13,311 bases of DNA from NCBI GenBank assembly GCA_945871415.1, contig CAMBWG010000021.1, positions 1-13,311 on the forward strand, given 5' to 3'. Shown here one piece after another: positions 1 to 6,078 of the stretch. Within the stretch, counting starts at the first letter, position 1; each line of letters begins with the position of its first letter. The translations under genes and the position numbers were made by a program. The notes below the pieces were generated by a model that did no database searches, was not told the DNA's origin, and saw only the letters and a list, made by a program, of their open reading frames with translations. Origin of the DNA: an uncultured Desulfovibrio sp. Its GTDB lineage: Bacteria; Desulfobacterota; Desulfovibrionia; Desulfovibrionales; Desulfovibrionaceae.

Positions 1-56
1 CGTTAGAGCCGCTACCGATAGGAATCCCCCGACTTTAGGCGGGGGAGGATGTCAAT
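1..56 (+). mobile_element. Right end of an IS200/IS605 (IS1341-type) element
   Basis: A hairpin with arms CCCCCG (26-31) and CGGGGG (40-45) and an ACTTTAGG loop is followed by AGGATGTCAA (46-55). This layout, tnpB stop inside the hairpin followed by a short GGATGTCAA-like tail, is typical of the right ends of IS605-superfamily elements. These elements have subterminal hairpins instead of inverted repeats and are processed as single strands by TnpA. The exact right boundary is inferred to lie at about 52-56. The left end and any tnpA are outside the window. Confidence 0.6.
3..38 (+). CDS. tnpB: TnpB, C-terminal tail only (partial at window edge)
   Basis: Only the last eleven codons are visible. 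They read LEPLPIGIPRL followed by a TAG stop that sits inside the loop of a GC-rich hairpin. Many TnpB (RuvC-like, RNA-guided nuclease of IS200/IS605 and IS1341 elements) open reading frames end in this way, with the last residues (IPRL-stop) encoded by the terminal hairpin of the element. The catalytic domains and zinc finger would lie to the left of the window, so whether the gene is intact cannot be judged. The identification rests on the combination of peptide tail and hairpin, not on a catalytic motif. Confidence 0.6.
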   Translation, partial: LEPLPIGIPRL

Positions 57-87
57 ATGTTATAACGGGGACAAGTTGAGGGTTGCG

Positions 88-106
88 AACCTGAGCAGGT
101 CAGGTT
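88..106 (-). terminator. Weak hairpin after the membrane protein gene
   Basis: Arms AACCTGA (88-94) and TCAGGTT (100-106) with a five-base loop lie about ten bases beyond the stop codon of the leftward membrane-protein gene. There is no U-tract, so if it terminates transcription it does so weakly. Confidence 0.3.
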
Positions 107-115
107 TCTTGCCTT

Positions 116-997
116 TCAGGGATTTTGAATAGGCGCTCCGCCGTGGTTGATATACTCTTTCGGCATTGCCCTGCGAAAAATTTCTATGTAATTGCCCGGA
201 GCGTTTTCAACCCCCAACGTCTTGCCAATTTCCTTGTATTGGCGCGTGATTTCGTGTTTGGCGAGTGGGTGGGTGAATTCTCTGGTAACCTTATTTGCTA
301 ATGTGACAAGAATGTGTATATGTGCTTCCATTTGTTCAATTTCGTTTTTTAATTTGCCTTCTCGTCCCGCTGTGCTGGTATATTTCTCCGTCATTTCCTT
401 GTATTTCTTTTTCAGCTCTTCAATCTCCCTGTTGAGTTTTGCGGCATCACAGCTTGGAGCTACACTGCTTTCGCCACACCAGCGCGTCTGATTTTCCTCC
501 ACAATCGCGGAAAGTTGTGTGGCATCGCAACAATATTCGGGCGAGCCGAGAGCAAAAAACTTATTGAACCCAAAGAGCATGGGAGAAAGAAAGTTGGAAA
601 CTTCGCGGCAATCCACGCCGAGCTTTCCTCCCGCCGGGATTGCTTCATGACTTTTGAACACCCGGATACGATAATGGCGAAGCGCTTCCAACTGTTCATG
701 GTTCGTGGAAGCATGCAGCATGAGCATGGCTTCACTCAGACGGATTGCGTGATCAACGTGATGTTTGCGCCATGTTCCCACATAAAGCGCACAAAAGGCG
801 CAGATGCTCCAAACAGCGGCCCCGCCGATCACGACGCACCAGAGCAGTATCAGCGCTACTCCTGCAAGTGAAACTCCTTGCGTAAGTTTAATAACGGTAA
901 ACATGGTCGTCAGCCATGCCACGAGAAAGGCAAGGCCACAGCTCAGAACAGCAATCAGCAGAAATTTGATAATCGAACCGTTGGGAACAAACTTCAT
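116..997 (-). CDS. Two-TM membrane protein with C-terminal coiled coil, function unknown
   Basis: I do not recognise a named family. From the preferred start the protein is 293 residues. It has two long hydrophobic segments (about residues 9-33 and 43-72) followed by a basic stretch (WRKHH). A cysteine-containing middle region (C130, C156, C157, C174, C183) follows, then a charged heptad-like coiled coil around 184-236 rich in E, K and L. It is probably an inner-membrane protein with a cytoplasmic C-terminal part. The start at 997 is chosen over the ATG at 1012 because GGGAGA stands seven bases upstream and because the ATG then overlaps the TGA of the preceding AlbA_2-family gene (ATGA). This arrangement indicates translational coupling, so the two products probably work together. 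It could be a membrane effector or anchor of a two-gene accessory system, but that is inference. Confidence 0.75.
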   Translation of the reverse strand: MKFVPNGSIIKFLLIAVLSCGLAFLVAWLTTMFTVIKLTQGVSLAGVALILLWCVVIGGAAVWSICAFCALYVGTWRKHHVDHAIRLSEAMLMLHASTNHEQLEALRHYRIRVFKSHEAIPAGGKLGVDCREVSNFLSPMLFGFNKFFALGSPEYCCDATQLSAIVEENQTRWCGESSVAPSCDAAKLNREIEELKKKYKEMTEKYTSTAGREGKLKNEIEQMEAHIHILVTLANKVTREFTHPLAKHEITRQYKEIGKTLGVENAPGNYIEIFRRAMPKEYINHGGAPIQNP

Positions 998-2454
998 GGG
1001 AGAATCTCCCATTGTCCGCCCTTGCTGGGACCGATGCGGCGCAAGATGCCCTTTTCCTTGAGCATGGTTGTTCTGTAAAGAATCGTGCGTCGGCTCACGT
1101 TTAGAACAGTAGCGAGTTCGGTTGTGGTTATGCGCGGATTGGCGGAGATACGCTCAAGGAGCGCAAAAAGTTCTGGTGCAATTCCCGGTGCAATATCGCG
1201 CAGAGTTGCATCAGAAAGCCCTTGTTTCTGGTGCAAATTTTGTGTTTTTGATGCAAGTTCTGGTGCAAGTACCCCAGTGTTTTCCGCAGGCCGGTGGGTT
1301 CTGCGTACAATGGCCTTGAACAGCGAACTCTCCCGATCGTCTTCAAAATCAATATCTGGCCATGCCTTAAGAGCGCGCAGAATGCCGGAGCCGATGCCGT
1401 GGTAGGGCAAAAGCCCCTTGGCGGCGTAAGAAATCAGAATAGGGTTGCGGATATTGGAATTGCCGGCTTTGATATTGGCTATGGTCAGATTGTTCGGCAA
1501 CGTGCCGGGGCTGATGATTTCCACGCGGTCATCAAAAATGAAAATGCGGATGGGCGCGCTGACAAGATAATCCCTGTGTACAAGGGCGTTGACCAGCAGT
1601 TCCTCAAAAACCTGTTCCGGTATTTCCGGCGTGCCCGGTGAGTTGACGCCATTCTTGCCCTGTACCTTGTGCAGGTTGCGCATGACAAAAGCCAGGGCAT
1701 CCTTGAAAAGTCTGCTCAACGGGCCTTCAAAATCTTCGGTGTCATCGTAGCTGTCGGCATGAACGGCAATTCCCGGAAAGCGGACGCCTTTTGCCACGAA
1801 CTGCGGAAAAATCAGCTCCGGCTGTTCGGCAAAAAGCAGCACTCCGGCCAGATTGAGATTTCCATCGCCAGCGGCGAGGTTCAGATTTTGCAGCAGGCGC
1901 AGTTGTTCTGCGTGGATATCCGGGAAGTCACTGTCATACCGCTTTTTCAAAAAATCCCGGAACAGCAGCTTGTCCAGTTTGTTAATGCCCGCCTTTGTGG
2001 GCAATTCATCGGCATGGAATTGGCTGGTATACTGAAAAAGACGGCGCAGTTCCTCTTTTGAATTGATACGTCGCTTGTCCGCCCCGGCTTTCAGCCAGAT
2101 AACGCCTTTCCTGTCAAAGTAGGGTTTGTCCATTCCTGCAGGAACGGTCAGGGCGATAACCACATTTCCATTTTCAAGAAGAATGTTCTGCGTCTGCACC
2201 ACAAGCGGGCTGCGGACATGCTGGCTGGCGGCGTTGCCGATCAACTGGTTCGCATCATGCAATTCTCGGGATGTTATGCCGGACAGTGTTCCATCATCCT
2301 GCACGCCGATAAATATGACGCCGCCGTTGGCATTGGCGAAGGCGGCCATTTCCGCAGCCAGAGAATCCGCATTGTCGATTCGGGACTTGAACTGGCGTGT
2401 GCTGTCCTCGCCTGCGGCGGCCTGTTCCCTGAGCGTTTGAAGTGTGAATGCCAT
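994..2454 (-). CDS. Schlafen/AlbA_2-HATPase-wHTH protein (COG2865-like, 'RecG-like' regulator)
   Basis: The protein has 486 residues in three parts. The N-terminal Schlafen AlbA_2 domain (about 13-140) shows the EDSTRQFK entry motif and the FANANGGVIFIGVQDDG core. A GHKL-type ATPase-like domain (about 280-385) has an N-box (EELLVNALVHRDY, N289) and a glycine motif GIGSG (353-357). A C-terminal winged helix (about 430-486) has ELATVLNVSRRTILYR as helix-turn-helix. Such proteins are often annotated as transcriptional regulators or 'ATP-dependent DNA helicase RecG-related', although they have no helicase motifs. AlbA_2 domains bind nucleic acid and occur in nucleases, regulators and several defence loci. 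The start has AAGGAG six bases upstream. It lies 67 bp downstream of the integrase gene and overlaps the start of the membrane-protein gene. The linker at about 393-430 is encoded by degenerate repeats. Confidence 0.88.
   Translation of the reverse strand: MAFTLQTLREQAAAGEDSTRQFKSRIDNADSLAAEMAAFANANGGVIFIGVQDDGTLSGITSRELHDANQLIGNAASQHVRSPLVVQTQNILLENGNVVIALTVPAGMDKPYFDRKGVIWLKAGADKRRINSKEELRRLFQYTSQFHADELPTKAGINKLDKLLFRDFLKKRYDSDFPDIHAEQLRLLQNLNLAAGDGNLNLAGVLLFAEQPELIFPQFVAKGVRFPGIAVHADSYDDTEDFEGPLSRLFKDALAFVMRNLHKVQGKNGVNSPGTPEIPEQVFEELLVNALVHRDYLVSAPIRIFIFDDRVEIISPGTLPNNLTIANIKAGNSNIRNPILISYAAKGLLPYHGIGSGILRALKAWPDIDFEDDRESSLFKAIVRRTHRPAENTGVLAPELASKTQNLHQKQGLSDATLRDIAPGIAPELFALLERISANPRITTTELATVLNVSRRTILYRTTMLKEKGILRRIGPSKGGQWEILP
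996..1012 (-). promoter_or_regulatory. Palindrome covering the SD and start of the membrane protein gene
   Basis: ATGGGAGATTCTCCCAT on the minus strand is a perfect palindrome around one central base. As RNA it can fold into a seven-pair stem with an AUU loop. It contains both candidate ATG codons of the downstream gene at its ends and places the GGGAGA ribosome-binding site in the stem. It also lies in the last codons of the upstream gene, so ribosomes finishing that gene would open it. This fits forced translational coupling. Function is inferred from position. Confidence 0.4.
1171..1268. repeat. Three copies of TTCTGGTGCAA inside the AlbA_2-family gene
   Basis: Identical 11-mers stand at 1171-1181, 1226-1236 and 1258-1268, with a further partial copy (CCCGGTGCAAT) directly after the first. 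They fall in the linker between the ATPase-like domain and the winged helix. Two copies are in one reading frame (APEL) and the middle copy is in another (HQK). Confidence 0.7.
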
Positions 2455-2521
2455 GCCTGCTCCTTACAATACTATCTTTTTCCTCACCATGTGTACACGA
2501 TAATCGGAACAGCCGCAAAAG

Positions 2522-3661
2522 CTACCGTTGGCCGGAGAGAATGTCCGCCGCCGCGTTGCTGGCAGCGGCCAAGGTCTCCGGCAGGAATTGGGCATACTTC
2601 TTTTTGGTGAAATCCACATTTTTGTGTGTCAGCATTTCCGAGATCATGTCCATGCTGAATTTGCCGCTGTTGGCGAGGCTTACGGCAAAGTGATGCCGCA
2701 GCCCGTGGAAGGGCCGGAACTTGGGCGGCAGGCCCGCCGCCTTGCGGAAGCGGTCAACCGCTGTGCAGTCTTTGCGCATCTCGCCGTTTTTGCCGGGGAA
2801 AACATAGGGGCTGCCGGGAAAATGTTCGTCACGCCATGCCATTTGTTCTTGTAACAGTTCTTCCACCAGGGAACTCATGCCGATGGAGAGGGTTTTTCTG
2901 CCCTTGGGATCGCGCAAACGAATGAGCTTGAGGTCAAAGGCCACGTCCTCATCTTGCAGTTTGAACATCTCCCCGCGCCGCATACCGGTAAAAAAGGCCA
3001 GCAGGAGCATATTGCCCACATCGCGGGCTGGCCATGTGCGGGCGCAATCCAGAAAGCGGCGAGTTTCTTCCGGCGTCAGATGCTCAATAACCTCATTGTC
3101 CTTAACGGGCATTTCGATCTGAAAGGCAAGATTGGGGCAGCGGTTGGTCTTGACGCCAAAATTGATGATGCGCCGCAGAAGCTCAAGAGTATTCCAGAGA
3201 GTGGCCGGTTTGCGTTCGCTCAGGGATTTGCGCAGCTCCTCCACCATCTGGGGCGTGATTTCCGAGACGCTTCGCTTGCCGAACAGCGGTTTGAGGTGTT
3301 TGAGGTAACGGTTGCGATCCGTGGTCAACCCTTTGAGGGTCGGCCCCTTGATGTTAAAATATGCATCCGCAATTTCGGCAAAGGGCTTGTCTTTCTCCGC
3401 CTGTTCGCGGCGGAGTTCTTTGGCGGTTTTGACTTCTTCGCCATGTCTGATGGCCTTTATCCGATCAGCGCGAATTTCCGCCGCCACGTCCGGCCCGTAT
3501 CCTTCGGAAATTTTGCCTACCTTTTCCCAGATGAGGCGGCGGCCGGATTTAAACGTGATGTAGAAACACAGGTCAGGCGCGCCATTATACATTTCTGACG
3601 TTTCGTACACATAAACGCCAGCCCATTTTTTTGGGTGGTATCGCCGTTTTTGGGTAGCCAT
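2522..3661 (-). CDS. Tyrosine recombinase / site-specific integrase of the tRNA-fMet element
   Basis: The enzyme carries out site-specific strand exchange between element and chromosome. From the preferred start it has 379 residues. An N-terminal arm-binding region comes first (about 1-85), then a SAM-like core-binding domain (about 92-185) and a catalytic domain (about 195-365). The catalytic residues are all visible: R228 in TGMRRGE, a lysine near 253-256 in DPKGRK, H319 and R322 in FHGLRHHFA, H346 in LTHKN, and the nucleophile Y356 in KKKYAQF. The ATG at 3661 is preferred over the one at 3685 because AAGG stands six bases before it and the earlier codon has no ribosome-binding site. The gene begins 200 bp from the attachment site and reads away from it. 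It ends with TAG. It appears intact, so the element may still be able to excise if its other end is intact. Confidence 0.93.
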   Translation of the reverse strand: MATQKRRYHPKKWAGVYVYETSEMYNGAPDLCFYITFKSGRRLIWEKVGKISEGYGPDVAAEIRADRIKAIRHGEEVKTAKELRREQAEKDKPFAEIADAYFNIKGPTLKGLTTDRNRYLKHLKPLFGKRSVSEITPQMVEELRKSLSERKPATLWNTLELLRRIINFGVKTNRCPNLAFQIEMPVKDNEVIEHLTPEETRRFLDCARTWPARDVGNMLLLAFFTGMRRGEMFKLQDEDVAFDLKLIRLRDPKGRKTLSIGMSSLVEELLQEQMAWRDEHFPGSPYVFPGKNGEMRKDCTAVDRFRKAAGLPPKFRPFHGLRHHFAVSLANSGKFSMDMISEMLTHKNVDFTKKKYAQFLPETLAAASNAAADILSGQR

Positions 3662-3715
3662 GAACTGCCTTGGGTTGTGGTTCATACGCGGGAGCAGGTT
3701 TTAACCGGCAAAATT

Positions 3716-3754
3716 TTTCTAACCTATTTCTAACCACACCGTCAATTTCTAACC
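3716..3754. repeat. Three direct repeats TTTCTAACC, possible integrase arm-type sites
   Basis: Identical TTTCTAACC 9-mers lie at 3716-3724, 3727-3735 and 3746-3754, between the integrase start and the attachment core. They are followed by an A/T-rich stretch at 3781-3820. Short direct repeats of this size beside the core are what the N-terminal domain of a tyrosine integrase binds, and bendable A/T-rich DNA would suit IHF. Position and repetition are seen; the role is inferred. They might also act as operators for the integrase promoter. Confidence 0.5.
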
Positions 3755-3860
3755 ATTCAGGTCAATGCGCGGCAAAGTCTTGTTTTTGATAACTTATTGA
3801 AAATAAAAATAAATCAAAGTCTATCCAGCTGTGTCTAACTCTTTCAAGTTCTGTCAAAAA

Positions 3861-3908
<48 letters not shown>

Positions 3909-3916
3909 GAAAGTCC

Positions 3917-3949
3917 AAAGGCTTACGATGAAAATCGTAAGCCTTTTTT
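3917..3949 (+). terminator. Rho-independent terminator of the tRNA-fMet locus
   Basis: A 13-bp perfect stem (3917-3929 with 3934-3946) is closed by a GAAA loop and followed by a T-run to 3949. It lies eight bases after the tRNA CCA end, so it is most simply the original terminator of the tRNA gene, now separated from its promoter by the inserted element. Confidence 0.88.
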
Positions 3950-3987
3950 CGTTGGCGAAGTTTTTTCAACCGTTATTCCCCAGTATT

Positions 3988-4143
3988 TAGAGCAATTTCA
4001 GTTTGAAACGCTGTGCGTTTCAAACCATACGGCCTGTCGTTTCGCGAAAAAAGTGCGGTTTTTCCGCAAAATGACAGGCCGGGCGGCGTCGTGCCGTCGC
4101 CTCGCGTTTTACCTTTTTCAAAGTTGAAACGCTCGAAATTGTT
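3988..4143 (-). repeat. Dispersed structured intergenic repeat, copy A
   Basis: It holds several hairpins. The first is a perfect 11-bp stem GTTTGAAACGC / GCGTTTCAAAC (4001-4025). The second has 22-nt arms, 4031-4052 with 4059-4080, with two mismatches and one G-T pair. The third is a weaker GCGTTTT...GAAACGC pairing (about 4114-4134). Read on the minus strand it aligns with copy B in 5505-5634, sharing blocks such as GACAGGCCGTATGGTTTGAAA, AACTTTGAAAAAGGT and the GCGGAAAAA hairpin arm. The end with TTTGAAA...GAGC-A is shared with 7985-8027. No transposase is linked to it. Confidence 0.75.
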
Positions 4144-4288
4144 CTTCTGGAAGGAAGAACCCCCTTTTTGCCGCAAGCAGCGACCCGGCGGGCGGCCGCA
4201 GGCCGTGCCCGTCAGGCGACGCAGGAGCCTTACTTACGGGCATAAGGGGGGTCCTTTCCCTCAAGACAAAACATAATGAGTTCTGAGC
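4144..4288. other. GC-rich intergenic stretch with hairpins, no gene
   Basis: Between copy A and the stop of the next gene there is no convincing coding frame. CCCCCTT (4160-4166) can pair with AAGGGGG (4244-4250), enclosing a smaller GCCCGT / ACGGGC pairing (4207-4212 with 4236-4241). The structure stands beyond the 3' end of the leftward gene and could help end its transcript, but no T-run supports this. Confidence 0.35.
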
Positions 4289-5278
4289 CTAATACTCTAT
4301 TTTTATCGTTGTTTCCTGAGGCAGGTCTTCGACGCGTTGCAGGGTCATGTTCAGCTCGGAGGCTGCCGCAAACGCTTCCTTTACCTTGTCGACCGGCACA
4401 ACAAAAAACATGTATTCGTCGCCGCCTTCATCCCACATGAGAATCGTCAGGCCATAGCGTTCCTTCAAAATGGGATTGCAATCGCGGAGCACATCGTCGG
4501 GATAGGCGTATTCGCTATAAATTTCTTCATTGTCCCAGGGGGGCAGAAATTCCTTTGCCCCCGGAGGCAGGAGGTCGCACAGGGAGGCAAAAACTTCCGC
4601 CGGCGCTTCCTTCCAGTCCACCCAGTCCAGGCGATGCCGGTCTCTCAGGGCCAGCCGCATCAACGTGAAATGCCAGCCGGTTTTGGGCTCGTCACCGTAG
4701 TCGAACTCTTCAGCGAGCGCGGCGCATTCCGTCGGCTTTGTGGCTGCGGCGTGGATTTTGTCCGCCAGCTCTTCGGCATCGGTGACGCCCATCAGGGTAA
4801 AGAGCGTAAGGAGGGCCTGACGCGATACGGGCACGGACTCCGGTATGACGGGCTTATTCGCGTCCTTGAGCATCACCAGCGTGCGCTCCATTTTCGCTAT
4901 GATGGCGGGATCGGTGACTTCGGTATCCCGACCCACCGTCTCATGCCACGGCCCGTCCTGGCGCAGGTAGCGCAGTTCCACCTCATCGCCGCAAAGCACC
5001 ACAAAGTAATAGTCGAAGGCCCAGCCGGATGCGGCGACTTCGCCCATATAGATGCTTTTGGGAATATAGAAGGTTCCTTTATCGCTCACATATTCGGAAT
5101 CCGTGTTTTCCCCTATATCCATGCTGCACGTGGGAAAGGCGCCGACAGCGAGCAGCTTTTCTTCAGAGGGGATGATGCGCGGGCGCTTCCCCTCAAAGAA
5201 CGTGAACAGGTCTTTGTTGATGATGTCGCTGCGATAGGGCTTACCGCGCAGCCCTTTGGCGGGATAATATATGCGCAT
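4289..5278 (-). CDS. Conserved hypothetical protein, DUF6630-like C-terminal half
   Basis: The 329-residue soluble protein has no signal peptide or membrane segment. The start at 5278 is preferred over the upstream ATG at 5389 because AAGGAAG stands five bases before it, and because the extra 37 residues are basic and unlike the rest. The N-terminal half (about 1-130) has many aromatic and acidic residues (GWAFDYYFVVLCGDEVELRY). The C-terminal half (about 155-325) runs ALLTLFTLMGVTDAEELADKI, then W-D-W-K-E, then DEGGDEYMFFVVPVDKVKEAF. Its layout reminds me of DUF6630 proteins, whose function is unknown. That match is from memory and uncertain. The gene stands alone between two inverted copies of the dispersed repeat. 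It ends in TAG. Confidence 0.75.
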   Translation of the reverse strand: MRIYYPAKGLRGKPYRSDIINKDLFTFFEGKRPRIIPSEEKLLAVGAFPTCSMDIGENTDSEYVSDKGTFYIPKSIYMGEVAASGWAFDYYFVVLCGDEVELRYLRQDGPWHETVGRDTEVTDPAIIAKMERTLVMLKDANKPVIPESVPVSRQALLTLFTLMGVTDAEELADKIHAAATKPTECAALAEEFDYGDEPKTGWHFTLMRLALRDRHRLDWVDWKEAPAEVFASLCDLLPPGAKEFLPPWDNEEIYSEYAYPDDVLRDCNPILKERYGLTILMWDEGGDEYMFFVVPVDKVKEAFAAASELNMTLQRVEDLPQETTIKIEY

Positions 5279-5504
5279 GCGTGCTTCCTTTTGTTTATGC
5301 TCCTGATATCGATTCCACTGCAGAGCATAGTCGGGAATACGCTGTCCATCAAGACGGGCGCATCCGCGGGAGGGGTATGCACGCGGCAAATCCGTTTTGC
5401 AGTTCCTGCTGCGGATACCTTTGTTCGGGAGAATGGCATATCGGCGGAAGGGGGAAAACGTGTCCGGACTGGCGGAGCATCTTGGCGGAATGCGCTTTAT
5501 TTTT

Positions 5505-5634
5505 TAGGGCGCTTCAACTTTGAAAAAGGTGAAACGCGAGACGGCGGCACGGTGTCGTCCGGCCCGGATTGAGCGGAAAAATGTGCTTTTTCCGCAAAAC
5601 GACAGGCCGTATGGTTTGAAATGCGAAGCATTTT
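5505..5634 (+). repeat. Dispersed structured intergenic repeat, copy B
   Basis: The copy begins with CGCTTCAACTTTGAAAAAGG, passes through a variable GC-rich part and the hairpin GCGGAAAAA...TTTTTCCGC (about 5573-5596), and reaches GACAGGCCGTATGGTTTGAAA (from 5601). It breaks off within the last hairpin (ATGCGAAGCAT) at about 5634. It is the same element as copy A in the opposite orientation. The end shared with 7985-8027 is missing, so this copy is truncated where the next feature starts. Confidence 0.72.
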
Positions 5635-5788
5635 TCTTCTGACTATAGCGCGGACTGCGCCGGAAGAGGATGTGCTGGCGTATATCTATGCGGAAAAGCT
5701 CACGAACCGGGAGTTTGATCCGGCTGCGGGCGACCTTATACAGTGTCTGGCATGGCTTTGTGCCGATCCTGTCCCTCAGGGCGGCTGA
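5621..5788 (+). pseudogene. Possible 3' remnant of an unidentified gene
   Basis: An open frame of 55 codons starts inside copy B and runs to a TGA at 5786. The part beyond the repeat (from about 5641) has a protein-like composition (APEEDVLAYIYAEKL, then CLAWLCADPVP) and is followed about 90 bases later by a clear terminator hairpin. This suggests the end of a former gene whose 5' part was lost where the repeat now stands. There is no ribosome-binding site. I cannot assign a family. It could also be chance coding potential. Confidence 0.35.
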
Positions 5789-5874
5789 TCCTGAAGGATG
5801 GCGGTGACAAAATATTTTCAGGCGGGCGCGCAGCCACGCGGTAAAGGACCTGGAGGCACCGGTATCTCCGGCTG

Positions 5875-5911
5875 AAAACAGAGGGCTCCTGCTGCGGGAT
5901 GCCTCTGTTTT
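5875..5911 (+). terminator. Terminator-like hairpin upstream of the diguanylate cyclase gene
   Basis: A perfect 10-bp stem AAAACAGAGG (5875-5884) / CCTCTGTTTT (5902-5911) ends in four T's. It would stop rightward transcription from the gene remnant before the next gene. The A-rich left arm would give U's on the other strand too, so it may work in both directions. Confidence 0.6.
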
Positions 5912-6078
5912 CGTTGTTGCCTGTGCCGCGCAAGGAACGGCAACGGGTATTCCGACTTGCCGTTTTCTCGTTTTTCCGCCACAACATTTGTCGTCTGATA
6001 GGGCAACGGCCTTGTCCTGATTCTGTAGTGTGCGTTTTCATGCGGGAGTACAGCCCGCAGTTGTCAGGAGGTCAATTC

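Larger units (their letters stand above)
1..75 (+). ncRNA. Possible 3' part of a TnpB-associated omega RNA with its guide
   Basis: In characterised TnpB systems the guide RNA (omega RNA, reRNA) is transcribed over the 3' end of tnpB and the right-end hairpin, and its guide portion is the DNA just outside the element. By that rule the scaffold would end near 52-56 and the guide would begin with ATGTTATAACGG. This is an inference from family knowledge. Only the last part of the putative RNA is inside the window and no promoter can be seen. Confidence 0.3.

Noticed and set aside
1171..1268. CRISPR-like array in the AlbA-family gene
   Set aside because: The repeated unit is only 11 bases, the spacings are unequal (55 and 32), and it lies within coding sequence.
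2469..2497. Promoter of the AlbA-family gene (TGTACA, 17 bases, TAGTAT on the - strand)
   Set aside because: Both boxes match only four of six consensus bases, and the implied transcription start would fall within the ribosome-binding site.
4013..4276. 87-codon frame in the repeat region after the tRNA terminator
   Set aside because: It is made almost wholly of hairpin arms of the dispersed repeat and the following GC-rich stretch. The reading frame is a by-product of the repeat.
4337..5572. 411-codon open frame on the + strand opposite the DUF6630-like gene
   Set aside because: It is the antisense of a gene with a good ribosome-binding site and start. It runs on into repeat copy B and has no ribosome-binding site or recognisable domain.
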